Origin: Burkholderiaceae bacterium
Lineage (GTDB): Bacteria > Pseudomonadota > Gammaproteobacteria > Burkholderiales > Burkholderiaceae_B
Direction of reading: 5' to 3'
Assembly (NCBI GenBank): GCA_030158305.1
Contig: JAOATE010000018.1
Span: 1-61,364, forward strand
DNA: 61,364 nt
Under the pieces are notes generated by a model that saw nothing but the letters and a program-made list of their open reading frames with translations, searched no databases and had not been told where the DNA came from. Positions 16,927 through 25,265 of this stretch are shown here, in pieces. Each line of letters opens with the position of its first letter. Position 1 is the first letter of the stretch. Both the position numbers and the translations under genes were made by a program.

Positions 16927-19221
16927 ATGTTAGAACAAACCTCCCCAAAGACACCAGACCGCCCTGTCGAACTGGCGATCAAGGGGATGACGTGTGCCTC
17001 CTGTGTCCTACGGGTTGAGAAAGCCCTGGAAGGCGTACCCGGAGTGGCACAGGCGAATGTCAATCTGGCCACACATCGCGCCTCACTCACTTTTACACCA
17101 TCCGTCAATGATCCACAGTCAATGATTGCTGCGCTCGTCCTGGCCGCTGAAAAAGCCGGTTACGAAGCCTCCTATATTGATGGTGCCAAAGCAACAGAAG
17201 ATGGACTCGCCGCTGAGCAAAAACAAGAGGCAAACGTACTGAATCGCGCATTTAGCATGGCGTTGATACTGACCTTGCCGGTCTTTATCCTGGAAATGGG
17301 CTCACATCTTTTCCCGCCGATTCATCACCTGATCCAAGACACGATTGGCATGCAGCGCAGCTGGTGGTTGCAGGCCCTGCTCACCACACTCATTCTGGTG
17401 GGACCAGGAAGAAGTTTTTTTACTAAAGGCTTTCCGGCACTTTGGCGACTCGGACCCGACATGAATTCTTTGGTCGCGCTCGGGGCGTCCAGTGCATGGC
17501 TCTATTCGATGGTGACCACTTTTTCCCCAGAATGGCTGCCGGAAGGAGCCCGTCACGTTTACTTTGAAGCGGCGGCCGTGATTGTGACGCTGATCTTGCT
17601 TGGACGTGTGCTTGAGTCGCGCGCGCGCGGAAAAACAGGATCAGCCATCAAACATCTGGTGGGTCTGCAGCCCAGACAAGCGCGTGTGCTGGCGAACGGC
17701 GTCGCAACCGACGTCAATATTGATCTGGTGAAGCCCGGAGATTTGATTTTGGTTCGTCCCGGAGAAAAAGTGGCCACTGATGGTGTGGTGACCGAGGGGC
17801 AGCCTTATCTGGACGAATCGATGATTACTGGCGAGCCCATTCCAGTCACGAAACATACAGGTGACCGAGTCTCGGCGGGTACGCTCAACACGACAACAAG
17901 TTTTTCGTATCGAACAACGCATACAGGCGCAGAAACCGTACTGGCCCGGATCATCCGCATGGTCGAAAACGCCCAAGGTGCAAAGCTGCCGATACAAGCA
18001 GTGGTTGACCGAGTGACGGCACGGTTTGTGCCGGCGATTATGCTGTGCGCACTAGTGACGTTTCTGCTTTGGTTAGTATTCGGTCCCTCACCGAGTGTGA
18101 GCTATGCGCTTGTCAACGCGGTGGCCGTGCTGATCATTGCATGCCCCTGTGCCATGGGTCTTGCTACACCGACGTCCATCATGGTGGGCACCGGCCGCGC
18201 TGCAGAGCTGGGGGTGCTGTTTCGTCAAGGTGATGCCTTGCAGCGCCTGCGAGATGTGACTGTCATTGCCTTTGATAAAACAGGCACGCTGACACAAGGC
18301 AAGCCAATGTTAACTGACCTGGTGGTGATAGATCCTCATCATGACCGCGCGACTGTGCTGAGTTGGACCGCTGCCATGCAACTTCACTCAGAGCACCCCA
18401 TCGCTCAGGCCATCGTTTCTGCGGCAGCCGCAGAGAGACTTGCTTTACCCGCCGCACTCAACTTTAACGCCACAAGCGGAGCTGGTGTGAGCGCGACCGT
18501 TGCCAATAAAGCACTGCTTGCTGGCGCTCAACATTTTATGTTTTCACATGGCATTCGCACTGAGGCGCAGACTGAGTTGACTGAGCGATGGGCTGCTCAA
18601 GGCAAGACCCCTATCTACCTCGCAATTGATGGTCAACTAACCGCGATGATGGCGGTTTCCGATCCTATCAAACCCAGTGCAACACTCGCCATCAGCGCTC
18701 TGAAAACACTTGGTATCCGAACAGTGATGATCACTGGAGACCACCCGGGCACTGCGCAAGCCGTTGCCTCTCAACTCGGCATCGACGAGATACACGCCCA
18801 AGTATTACCAGAGGGCAAAGTCGATCAGTTATTGAAACTGCGAGCAGACAAGCATGTGATTGCGTTTGTCGGAGATGGCATCAATGATGCACCCGCTCTC
18901 GCGACCGCAGATGTGGGGATTGCGATTGGGTCGGGCACGGATGTCGCGATCGAGGCGGCTTCGGTTGTATTGATGTCTGACAATCTGATGGGAGTGGCGA
19001 CGGCAGTCAAACTCTCACGCGCCACGCTTAAAAATATCCATCAGAATTTATTCTGGGCCTTTGCCTATAACGCAGCATTAGTCCCCGTTGCAGCTGGTGT
19101 CCTTTACCCAGGCTTTGGCGTGCTTCTTTCGCCAGTGTTCGCAGCAGGGGCAATGGCTTGCTCGAGCGTCTTTGTGGTGATGAACGCGCTCAGACTTAAG
19201 CGCGTTCAGGCCGCAGGTTAA
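16927..19221 (+). CDS. copA: Copper-exporting P1B-type ATPase
   Basis: Inner-membrane ATPase exporting Cu(I), 764 residues. There is one N-terminal HMA domain (about 16-80, Cys23/Cys26 in GMTCASC), then eight membrane segments. The actuator segment GEPIP is present, the transport motif is Cys406-Pro-Cys408, the phosphorylated Asp450 lies in DKTGT, the SEHP signature is intact and GDGINDAPA closes the P-domain. The CPC motif together with NA and MxxS-type C-terminal helices fits Cu(I) (P1B-1). It is divergent from copZ with a 51-base gap that holds both ribosome sites. No CueR-type operator was recognised there; control could sit within copZ. Confidence 0.96.
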   Translation: MLEQTSPKTPDRPVELAIKGMTCASCVLRVEKALEGVPGVAQANVNLATHRASLTFTPSVNDPQSMIAALVLAAEKAGYEASYIDGAKATEDGLAAEQKQEANVLNRAFSMALILTLPVFILEMGSHLFPPIHHLIQDTIGMQRSWWLQALLTTLILVGPGRSFFTKGFPALWRLGPDMNSLVALGASSAWLYSMVTTFSPEWLPEGARHVYFEAAAVIVTLILLGRVLESRARGKTGSAIKHLVGLQPRQARVLANGVATDVNIDLVKPGDLILVRPGEKVATDGVVTEGQPYLDESMITGEPIPVTKHTGDRVSAGTLNTTTSFSYRTTHTGAETVLARIIRMVENAQGAKLPIQAVVDRVTARFVPAIMLCALVTFLLWLVFGPSPSVSYALVNAVAVLIIACPCAMGLATPTSIMVGTGRAAELGVLFRQGDALQRLRDVTVIAFDKTGTLTQGKPMLTDLVVIDPHHDRATVLSWTAAMQLHSEHPIAQAIVSAAAAERLALPAALNFNATSGAGVSATVANKALLAGAQHFMFSHGIRTEAQTELTERWAAQGKTPIYLAIDGQLTAMMAVSDPIKPSATLAISALKTLGIRTVMITGDHPGTAQAVASQLGIDEIHAQVLPEGKVDQLLKLRADKHVIAFVGDGINDAPALATADVGIAIGSGTDVAIEAASVVLMSDNLMGVATAVKLSRATLKNIHQNLFWAFAYNAALVPVAAGVLYPGFGVLLSPVFAAGAMACSSVFVVMNALRLKRVQAAG

Positions 19222-19231
19222 TTCCGCATTT

Positions 19232-19804
19232 TTAGGGTTGCCAAGTCGTTGTCATGGTCGCGGGATCAGGACGCTGGGCTGGCGGCAGCTTGACACTCGG
19301 TGTCCCAACAGCCAAGAAACCAACAAAGCGATAGTCAAGCGTGTCGAGTCCGAGCGCTTCAGGCACCTCATCGGTGTAAGTCCCTAAACCTGTACTCCAG
19401 TATGTCGAGAAACCCATCATATGCGCGGCATTTTGGATGTTCATCACCGCAGCGCCCATTGAAAGCGTTTGCTCAATCTCGGGGACTTTTTCATTGTCAT
19501 GCGAAATTTTGTAGGCGAGCCCGATCAACAGCGGCACTGAAGACAGCCATTTGCGTGTGCTCTGCTCTTTTTGCTCAGTCACTTCGCGACCAGAGCGCCG
19601 TGTGGCGCCTATCGCTAAATCTGTCAAGGCTGCGATATTCTGTTGTTCAATCAACACAAAGCGCCATGCGCGTAAAGCTGAATGATCCGGTGCACAAACG
19701 GCCGTCGCAAGCAATTGCTGTAGCTGCTCAGGATTTGGTCCGGGTGCTTGTACAAGTTTTTGTGAACGACGCGAGGTCAGAAACTGGACAGAAGCAGAGG
19801 TCAT
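19232..19804 (-). CDS. Nitroreductase family protein (YdjA-like)
   Basis: FMN-dependent oxidoreductase of about 190 residues. The fold is indicated by RRSQKLVQ near the start, APDHSALRAWRFVLIE (FMN-binding), and a C-terminal YRFVGFLAVGTP segment. It resembles short nitroreductases such as E. coli YdjA (183 residues). Starts at ATG 19804 and ATG 19828 are both possible and neither has a strong ribosome site; I prefer the shorter because the fold begins there. It is convergent with copA, 10 bases apart. Its substrate is unknown, and a role in the copper block is not implied by sequence. Confidence 0.88.
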   Translation of the reverse strand: MTSASVQFLTSRRSQKLVQAPGPNPEQLQQLLATAVCAPDHSALRAWRFVLIEQQNIAALTDLAIGATRRSGREVTEQKEQSTRKWLSSVPLLIGLAYKISHDNEKVPEIEQTLSMGAAVMNIQNAAHMMGFSTYWSTGLGTYTDEVPEALGLDTLDYRFVGFLAVGTPSVKLPPAQRPDPATMTTTWQP

Positions 19805-19850
19805 CTTTTTTCGCTTATAGAAAAACATGGAGATAATAAAAACTACGCAA

Positions 19851-19883
19851 GAAAAAACCCTGCATCACTTGCGCGATACAGGG
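19851..19883 (-). terminator. Rho-independent terminator of the cold-shock gene
   Basis: On the minus strand CCCTGTATC (19883-19875) pairs with GATGCAGGG (19866-19858) with one weak position, followed by a run of six T. It lies 45 bases after the cold-shock stop codon. Confidence 0.8.
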
Positions 19884-19927
19884 CTTAGTGACATGCGTCT
19901 GAATAATCAGACGCTGTCAGTGCAGAA

Positions 19928-20131
19928 TTACAGCACTTGAATGTTGGTCGCGCTTGGGCCTTTAGCGCCCTGACCAATTTCAAAGCTGACTTTCTGATTT
20001 TCTTCGAGGGTCTTGTAACCGCTCGAACGAATTTCTGAATAGTGAGCGAACAAATCTTTGCCGCCGCCGTCAGGCATAATAAAACCATAACCTTTTTCGG
20101 CGTTGAACCACTTCACGACACCAGTTGCCAT
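19928..20131 (-). CDS. Cold-shock domain protein (CspA family)
   Basis: Small single-stranded nucleic-acid chaperone of 67 residues, one complete cold-shock domain. RNP1 is KGYGFI and RNP2 is LFAHYSEI, where the usual phenylalanine-histidine pair reads F-A-H. The charged start [14 protein letters not shown] is standard. It is monocistronic, with its own terminator at 19851-19883. The ribosome site AAGGAAG (20144-20138) is the right arm of a perfect 10-bp inverted repeat in the leader. Translation may therefore depend on leader structure, as known for cspA-type genes. Confidence 0.97.
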   Translation of the reverse strand: MATGVVKWFNAEKGYGFIMPDGGGKDLFAHYSEIRSSGYKTLEENQKVSFEIGQGAKGPSATNIQVL

Positions 20132-20137
20132 TTCGAA

Positions 20138-20197
20138 CTTCCTTGATAAATATAAAAATCGGGCAAAAACGCCCAGCGTGCTAGATGATCAAGGAAG
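20138..20197 (-). promoter_or_regulatory. Cold-shock mRNA leader hairpin hiding the ribosome-binding site
   Basis: In the minus-strand transcript CTTCCTTGAT (20197-20188) is perfectly complementary to ATCAAGGAAG (20147-20138), which contains the ribosome site 6 bases before the ATG. Between them is a smaller stem GGGC/GCCC (20174-20171 with 20164-20161) followed by GATTTTTA. The pair suggests mutually dependent structures that control translation or termination. Function is inferred; the complementarity is seen directly. Confidence 0.6.
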
Positions 20198-20476
20198 GGA
20201 TAGACACCACTGCTTACCATTAAGGGCGACAGCCTAGGTACAAAAACCGCGTCGCTTGAGAATCTTGCCTGTTGAGTTTACGTGCGAAAGCAACCACAGT
20301 CAAACAATTAATCGTATCCATTCAACAAATACTGCAATTAGTTGATTTTCTCTGTCCGATTGGACAAAAAGCAACAAAAAAAGTGATTTTTATAATTTTT
20401 AAGAAAAAAATCAAAAAAAAACACTACCAACCTATCTCTAAACTTCAGTTATTCCCTGAATAACGAGGTCTTGACC
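20198..20476. other. AT-rich intergenic region between the cold-shock gene and dadA
   Basis: A divergent regulatory region, holding no convincing gene. A 63-codon frame here is lysine-rich, low-complexity and has no ribosome site. It must contain the cold-shock promoter (minus) and the dadA promoter (plus). I could not assign either with confidence. The stretch 20375-20425 is very A/T-rich with long A-runs, which could act as an upstream element or bent DNA. A palindrome lies at 20353-20366. Confidence 0.5.
20353..20366. promoter_or_regulatory. Palindrome TGTCC-GATT-GGACA upstream of dadA
   Basis: A perfect 5-bp inverted repeat with a 4-base centre, 110 bases before the dadA start and next to an A-rich tract. 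D-alanine catabolic operons are commonly controlled by Lrp/AsnC-family proteins (Lrp, DadR). Such a site is possible but the match is short. Confidence 0.3.
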
Positions 20477-21772
20477 ATGAAAGTAGTCGTTTTAGGCGCC
20501 GGCGTCATCGGCACAACTACAGCCTACTATCTTGCAAAAGCAGGCGCAGAGGTCACGGTCGTTGACCGACAGCTATGCCCAGCAAACGAAACAAGCTTTG
20601 CCAATGCGGGTCAGGTCTCGCCTGGTTACTCGTCTCCATGGGCGGCGCCTGGTATTCCCCTCAAAGCGCTGAAATGGATGTTTGAAGAGCATGCCCCCCT
20701 TGCAATACGACTAGATGGTAGCTTGTGGCAACTTAAGTGGATGGCGAGTATGTTGCGTCAATGCACCGCGGAGCGCTATGTCATCAATAAAGAACGCATG
20801 ATGCGTGTGGCTGAGTACAGTCGCCATTGCCTAGACAATCTGCGTGCGGACACTGGCATTCAGTATGAACAACGCACGGCTGGAACATTGCAATTATTTC
20901 GTACTCAAGAGCAATTCGATGCAGCGAGCCGTGACATTGAGGTCTTAAAAGAATGTGGCGTGCCTTATGAGTTGCTTCGCAAACACGAACTGACCGCTGT
21001 GGAGCCCGGCTTAAGAAACTCAACGAATCTTTTAGTGGGCGGCTTAAGACTCCCTAACGATGAAACCGGCGACTGTAATCTCTTTACCACCCGACTTGCC
21101 GCCATGGCTGAGTCACTCGGCGTCAAGTTCATTTACGGTAAAGACATTCATCAACTTCTCCAAGAAGGCGATTCCATCAAAGGCGTCAGAGTTGGTCAAG
21201 AAACTCTAGTTGCGGATCGCTATGTGGTGGCGCTGGGCAGCTACTCCAGAGATTTGTTGGGGCCTGTGAACATCGATCTGCCTGTCTATCCGGTCAAGGG
21301 CTATTCCTTAACCGTTCCTCTGATTGACGAAAGCCTCGCGCCTCAGTCCACCGTACTCGACGAAAGCTACAAAGTCGCTGTGACACGTTTTGATCAGCGT
21401 ATTCGAGTAGGCGGCATGGCTGAACTCAGTGGCTTTGACCTTCGACTGAACCCCAAGCGGCGCGCCACCCTCGAAAAAGTCGTGACAGATCTGTTTCCGG
21501 GAGGGGACGTCAAAAAAGCCTCTTTCTGGACAGGCTTACGCCCCATGACCCCAGACAGCACCCCCATTATTGGCGCGAGTCCTTTGCGCAATCTCTTTAT
21601 CAACACAGGGCACGGCACCTTAGGATGGACGATGGCCTGTGGATCGGGAAAGCTGATTGCAGACATCTTGACAGGAAAGAGTCCTGAAATCAGCACCGAA
21701 GGTCTTGCGGTCAGTCGCTATCGTGCAGCACACTCTGGTTTAGCTGCGCGCGCTATCGCATTACCTGCCTAG
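20477..21772 (+). CDS. dadA: D-amino acid dehydrogenase small subunit
   Basis: Membrane-associated FAD enzyme that oxidises D-alanine and other D-amino acids to 2-oxo acids and passes electrons to the respiratory chain. The protein is 431 residues, as expected. The FAD motif [10 protein letters not shown] is at 3-12, and [21 protein letters not shown] is the DadA hallmark region. The C-terminal [16 protein letters not shown] contacts flavin. The ATG at 20477 has ACGAGG upstream; a TTG two codons earlier is rejected. It is cotranscribed with the alanine racemase gene 36 bases downstream. Together they convert L-alanine to D-alanine to pyruvate. A more distant paralogue is at 46032-47312. Confidence 0.95.
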   Translation: MKVVVLGAGVIGTTTAYYLAKAGAEVTVVDRQLCPANETSFANAGQVSPGYSSPWAAPGIPLKALKWMFEEHAPLAIRLDGSLWQLKWMASMLRQCTAERYVINKERMMRVAEYSRHCLDNLRADTGIQYEQRTAGTLQLFRTQEQFDAASRDIEVLKECGVPYELLRKHELTAVEPGLRNSTNLLVGGLRLPNDETGDCNLFTTRLAAMAESLGVKFIYGKDIHQLLQEGDSIKGVRVGQETLVADRYVVALGSYSRDLLGPVNIDLPVYPVKGYSLTVPLIDESLAPQSTVLDESYKVAVTRFDQRIRVGGMAELSGFDLRLNPKRRATLEKVVTDLFPGGDVKKASFWTGLRPMTPDSTPIIGASPLRNLFINTGHGTLGWTMACGSGKLIADILTGKSPEISTEGLAVSRYRAAHSGLAARAIALPA

Positions 21773-21808
21773 GAGCCGCACTCACTCGACAAAAACTGCG
21801 ACAAACGA

Positions 21809-22897
21809 ATGACACGACCTTCACGAGCATTAATTGATTTGGCAGCGCTTCGCCAAAACTATCTCACAGCTAAACACGTTCACCAAGGACGGGCACTAGC
21901 GGTTGTCAAGGCGAATGCTTACGGGCATGGCGCTGTTACCTGCGCGCAAGCACTCGCAGATAGCGCGGACGGTTTTGCCGTCGCGCTGATGAGCGAGGCG
22001 CTTGAGTTGAGGCAAGCCGGTATCACCCGCCCTATTCTCGTGCTTGAAGGCTGCTTTGACGTACAGGAACTCCAGGACTCTTTCGCCAACAGCATTTGGG
22101 TGGCCGTTCACCAAGGCTCTCAAATTAATATGTTTGCAGGCTGTGACCTCCCCTCTGCGAGCATCCACGTATGGCTCAAAGTCGACTCCGGCATGCATCG
22201 TGCAGGCTTTCCACTGAGCGAAGTCTCCGACGCTTATGCGCGACTGGCTGCATGTCCTGCTGTCGCTTCTATCACTCTCATGTCTCATTTTGCCCGGGCT
22301 GACGAACCAGACGAAGCAGCAACTGCAGAGCAAATTGAGGCTTTTGAACTCGCCACGCAACATTTACCGGGTGCACGCAGCTTGTGTAACTCAGCAGGAG
22401 TGTTAGCGTGGCCGAGCGCAAAACGGGATTGGGCCAGACCCGGCATCCTTTTATATGGAGCGAACCCGCTACCTGCCTCGTACCTTGAACAACACCCAGA
22501 ACATAAACTTCTGCCCGTCATGTGTTTACAAAGCGAAGTCTTTGCTGTCAAAACACTCCAGCCCGGAGAGGCACTTGGTTACGGTGGCACGTTTATCGCA
22601 GAACAACCCACTCGGGTCGGACTCGTTGCGCTCGGCTATGCGGATGGCTACCCCCGTAGCGCTCCAACTGGCACACCCGTGGCCATCGATGGCCAGCCAT
22701 CGCGGCTGATCGGGCGGGTGTCAATGGATATGCTCAACGTAGACCTGACTTCACTTCCTGAGGCGGGAATCGGCAGTCGAGTCGAGCTTTGGGGGCCTCA
22801 AATAGATATCAACACAGTTGCACAGTGTGCCAATACGATCGCCTATGAGCTTCTATGCAACGTAAAACGCGTGCAGCGCATCTATACAGGTAAATAG
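21809..22897 (+). CDS. alr: Alanine racemase, probably catabolic (DadX role)
   Basis: Pyridoxal-phosphate enzyme interconverting L- and D-alanine. The protein is 362 residues. The cofactor Lys34 lies in AVVKANAYGHG, and the second catalytic base Tyr258 in GYGGTF. The substrate loop IGRVSMDMLNVD is typical. Its place directly after dadA suggests the catabolic DadX role, supplying D-alanine to DadA, but it may also serve cell-wall synthesis if it is the only racemase. No strong ribosome site is visible before ATG 21809. Confidence 0.95.
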   Translation: MTRPSRALIDLAALRQNYLTAKHVHQGRALAVVKANAYGHGAVTCAQALADSADGFAVALMSEALELRQAGITRPILVLEGCFDVQELQDSFANSIWVAVHQGSQINMFAGCDLPSASIHVWLKVDSGMHRAGFPLSEVSDAYARLAACPAVASITLMSHFARADEPDEAATAEQIEAFELATQHLPGARSLCNSAGVLAWPSAKRDWARPGILLYGANPLPASYLEQHPEHKLLPVMCLQSEVFAVKTLQPGEALGYGGTFIAEQPTRVGLVALGYADGYPRSAPTGTPVAIDGQPSRLIGRVSMDMLNVDLTSLPEAGIGSRVELWGPQIDINTVAQCANTIAYELLCNVKRVQRIYTGK

Positions 22898-22909
22898 CAG
22901 TTTAGAATC

Positions 22910-22944
22910 TGGCACAACGGCAATCGCCATTTAAAACTGTGCCA
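22910..22944 (+). repeat. Inverted repeat ending at the xthA start codon
   Basis: TGGCACA (22910-22916) is complementary to TGTGCCA (22938-22944), whose last base is the A of the xthA ATG. A small GGC/GCC pair lies inside. The gene has no evident ribosome site, so this hairpin may affect initiation. Confidence 0.45.
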
Positions 22945-23735
22945 TGCAACTCGCTACCTGGAACGTCAACTCTCTCAAGGTTCGCCTGCCCCAAGTGCTC
23001 GACTGGTTATCCGCAAATCCAGTTGATGCACTCTGCCTGCAGGAACTCAAGCTCGATCACGACAAGTTTCCTCTGGAAGCTTTTACCGAGATTGGGTATC
23101 ACGCCGCGTGGACTGGGCAAAAAACCTACAACGGCGTCGCCGTCATTTCCCGCCAACCTGGTGAGCATATTGTTCGCAATATCCCCGGCTTTGAGGATCC
23201 CCAGCAACGTATTGTTGCCGTCACTCTTCCGTTTGGAGATCGCTCCATACGTGTGATTTGTGCCTATTGCCCAAATGGTCAGGCCGTTGATAGCGAGAAA
23301 TATGTCTACAAGCTCTCTTGGTTTAAAGCGCTTGAGAGCTGGCTTGCACAAGAAAAATCCGCTCACGACTTTATCACCATACTCGGCGACTACAACATCG
23401 CTCCTGCGGATGAGGATGTGCATGATCCGGCCAAATGGGTGGGACAAATCTTAGTCTCTCCTCCTGAGCGTGCGGCCCTCAACGCTCTTTTAGAGCTCGA
23501 CTTTCACGATGCTTTTAGACTGTTTGATCAACCACCAAAATCCTTTAGTTGGTGGGACTACAGAATGAATGGCTTTAAGCGCAACGCAGGTATGCGGATT
23601 GATCATGTACTGCTGTCAGGCTCGCTGGTGCCGTACTGCACGGCTTGCGTGATTGATAAAGGACCGCGTGCGCTTGAACAACCCTCAGATCATGCACCCG
23701 TAATTGCCACGCTCAAACTCTCATCCTCTGATTGA
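22944..23735 (+). CDS. xthA: Exodeoxyribonuclease III (AP endonuclease)
   Basis: DNA repair nuclease acting 5' to abasic sites and as a 3'-5' exonuclease. The protein is 263 residues, close to 268 in E. coli. Metal- and active-site motifs are ATWNVNSLK at 4-12, LQELKLD near 31, GDYNIAP near 150, WWDYR near 200, and the terminal SDHAPV with the catalytic His. The start ATG at 22944 matches the usual N terminus exactly, although it has no clear Shine-Dalgarno and sits at the end of an inverted repeat. A VOC gene follows 13 bases after the stop. Confidence 0.97.
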   Translation: MQLATWNVNSLKVRLPQVLDWLSANPVDALCLQELKLDHDKFPLEAFTEIGYHAAWTGQKTYNGVAVISRQPGEHIVRNIPGFEDPQQRIVAVTLPFGDRSIRVICAYCPNGQAVDSEKYVYKLSWFKALESWLAQEKSAHDFITILGDYNIAPADEDVHDPAKWVGQILVSPPERAALNALLELDFHDAFRLFDQPPKSFSWWDYRMNGFKRNAGMRIDHVLLSGSLVPYCTACVIDKGPRALEQPSDHAPVIATLKLSSSD

Positions 23736-23748
23736 AAAATCCTCCCAT

Positions 23749-24603
23749 ATGAAAACCAACCTCGCCTTAGCTCTGGATCATACGGTCATTAATGTCCACT
23801 TTGAGATGGATCGTGCCCAAGCGATTTTCGAGTCGCTGGGTTTCTCTCTCACACCACGTGGCCGTCACTCCTTGGGCTCAATCAATCACTTGATCGTGCT
23901 AGAAGATGATTATGTCGAAATTGTCGGATTGCCTACTGACACCGACACACTGAGGCAAGAGGTTTTGGACAGCCCGGTCGGAATCGACGGACTGGTATTT
24001 CAAACCAATCATGCAGATCAGACCTACCAAGCGCTCACGCAAGCGGGGCTCGCCGTCCAACCCGTACAGGCCTTTTCTCGCCCGGTTGAACTTGACGGTG
24101 CAACCTATGCAGCGAGCTTTCGTACCACGCGCTTTGAGGCCGGTACGTATTCGGCAGGCCGAGTGTATTTTTGCCAGCACCTGACGCCTGAGCTTGTTTG
24201 GCGCAAAGAATGGCAGTCCCATGCCAACAAAACTATACGTACTGCCGCGTTTTTGATTGTGGCCAGGGATCCAGCAGCTGAGGCTAAAAAATATCTTTTA
24301 GCTTCGGGAGGGACCTTGAAAAAAGGGACTCGCGGTGAATGGCGTATCCAAGCTAAAAAGTATTCGCTTGTTTTTGTCACACACGCACAATATAAGCAAT
24401 GCTATGGACAGCTCGTTCAAGAAAACACAGCAAGAGAAAGTTTTTTCGGTGCGATCGCACTGCGCACAAAAAATCTCAGCGCAGTCAAACAACGTCTAGT
24501 GCTCACCCAGCAACGCTTTCCTGAAATCGTATGGCGCGAACAGCCAGACCGGATTTCTGTTTCGATTCCTGACTTCAACACACTCATTGATTTTATAAAA
24601 TAG
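23749..24603 (+). CDS. VOC (glyoxalase-like) superfamily protein
   Basis: Protein of 284 residues with two paired vicinal-oxygen-chelate modules. The first begins LDHTVINV, with a metal-ligand-type His at about residue 10, and continues RGRHSLGSINHLIVLEDDYVEIVG. This pattern fits the Glyoxalase_3 (PF13468-like) group of uncharacterised proteins. The ATG at 23749 follows the xthA stop by 13 bases. An in-frame start inside xthA is rejected. It is probably cotranscribed with xthA. The substrate is unknown; I would not assign a specific enzyme activity. Confidence 0.85.
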   Translation: MKTNLALALDHTVINVHFEMDRAQAIFESLGFSLTPRGRHSLGSINHLIVLEDDYVEIVGLPTDTDTLRQEVLDSPVGIDGLVFQTNHADQTYQALTQAGLAVQPVQAFSRPVELDGATYAASFRTTRFEAGTYSAGRVYFCQHLTPELVWRKEWQSHANKTIRTAAFLIVARDPAAEAKKYLLASGGTLKKGTRGEWRIQAKKYSLVFVTHAQYKQCYGQLVQENTARESFFGAIALRTKNLSAVKQRLVLTQQRFPEIVWREQPDRISVSIPDFNTLIDFIK

Positions 24604-24644
24604 TCATATCAACGATCAGTCACCATTACTTGGGAAAATAAAAA

Positions 24645-25265
24645 ATGTTAACAATCTGGGGACGCATTACCTCTATCAACGTTCGCAAAGCTGTCTGGAC
24701 TGCGCAAGAGCTTGGCCTAGAGTTTGAGCGCATCGATGCAGGTGGTGCTTTTGGTGTCACAAAAACGCCCGAATACATCGCCATGAATCCCAACTCTGTC
24801 GTCCCAACACTCGTTGAAGGTGACTTTACCCTGTGGGAATCAAACGTCATTGTGCGCTACCTCTGCGCCAAGCACTCTTTAGGAAATTTATATCCAAGCG
24901 ACTTGCAAGCGCGTTTTAACGCTGAGCGCTGGATGGACTGGCAACAAACCACGTTTAGCCCCTCTGGTCGCGATGCTTTCTGGCAACTCATCCGTGTCCC
25001 AGAAGCTGAGCGCGACATGAAAAAAGTAGAAGCCTCAATTTCCGGTACAGAAATCTTGCTAGACCGATTTGAGGCGCATTTAAGCACGACCGAATATGTC
25101 GCCGGCAAAACACTCACCATGGCAGACATTCCAATGGCTTGTGAAATTCACCGCTGGTTTGGACTCAATCTGCCCTCAAAAGCTAGACCGCATATTGAGG
25201 CTTGGTATGCCAAGATGCTCGCACGTCCTGGTTCCAAAAATGTCTTTACACTGCCGCTTGCCTAG
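24645..25265 (+). CDS. Glutathione S-transferase family protein
   Basis: Cytoplasmic thiol transferase of 206 residues. The N-terminal thioredoxin-like half has WGRITSINVRKAVW, with Ser10 as the likely catalytic residue, then the cis-proline and glutathione-binding segments NSVVPTLVEG and LWESNVIVRYL. The C-terminal all-helical half follows, with the LTMADIPMAC folding motif. This pattern is common in GSTs of Burkholderiales. It is convergent with the MmgE/PrpD gene, and the two stop codons share the palindrome CTAG at 25262-25265. The substrate is unknown. Confidence 0.93.
   Translation: MLTIWGRITSINVRKAVWTAQELGLEFERIDAGGAFGVTKTPEYIAMNPNSVVPTLVEGDFTLWESNVIVRYLCAKHSLGNLYPSDLQARFNAERWMDWQQTTFSPSGRDAFWQLIRVPEAERDMKKVEASISGTEILLDRFEAHLSTTEYVAGKTLTMADIPMACEIHRWFGLNLPSKARPHIEAWYAKMLARPGSKNVFTLPLA

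Noticed and set aside
20272-20463. 63-codon lysine-rich frame in the cold-shock/dadA gap
   Set aside because: Encoded by long A-runs, has no ribosome site and no plausible fold. Better read as regulatory DNA.
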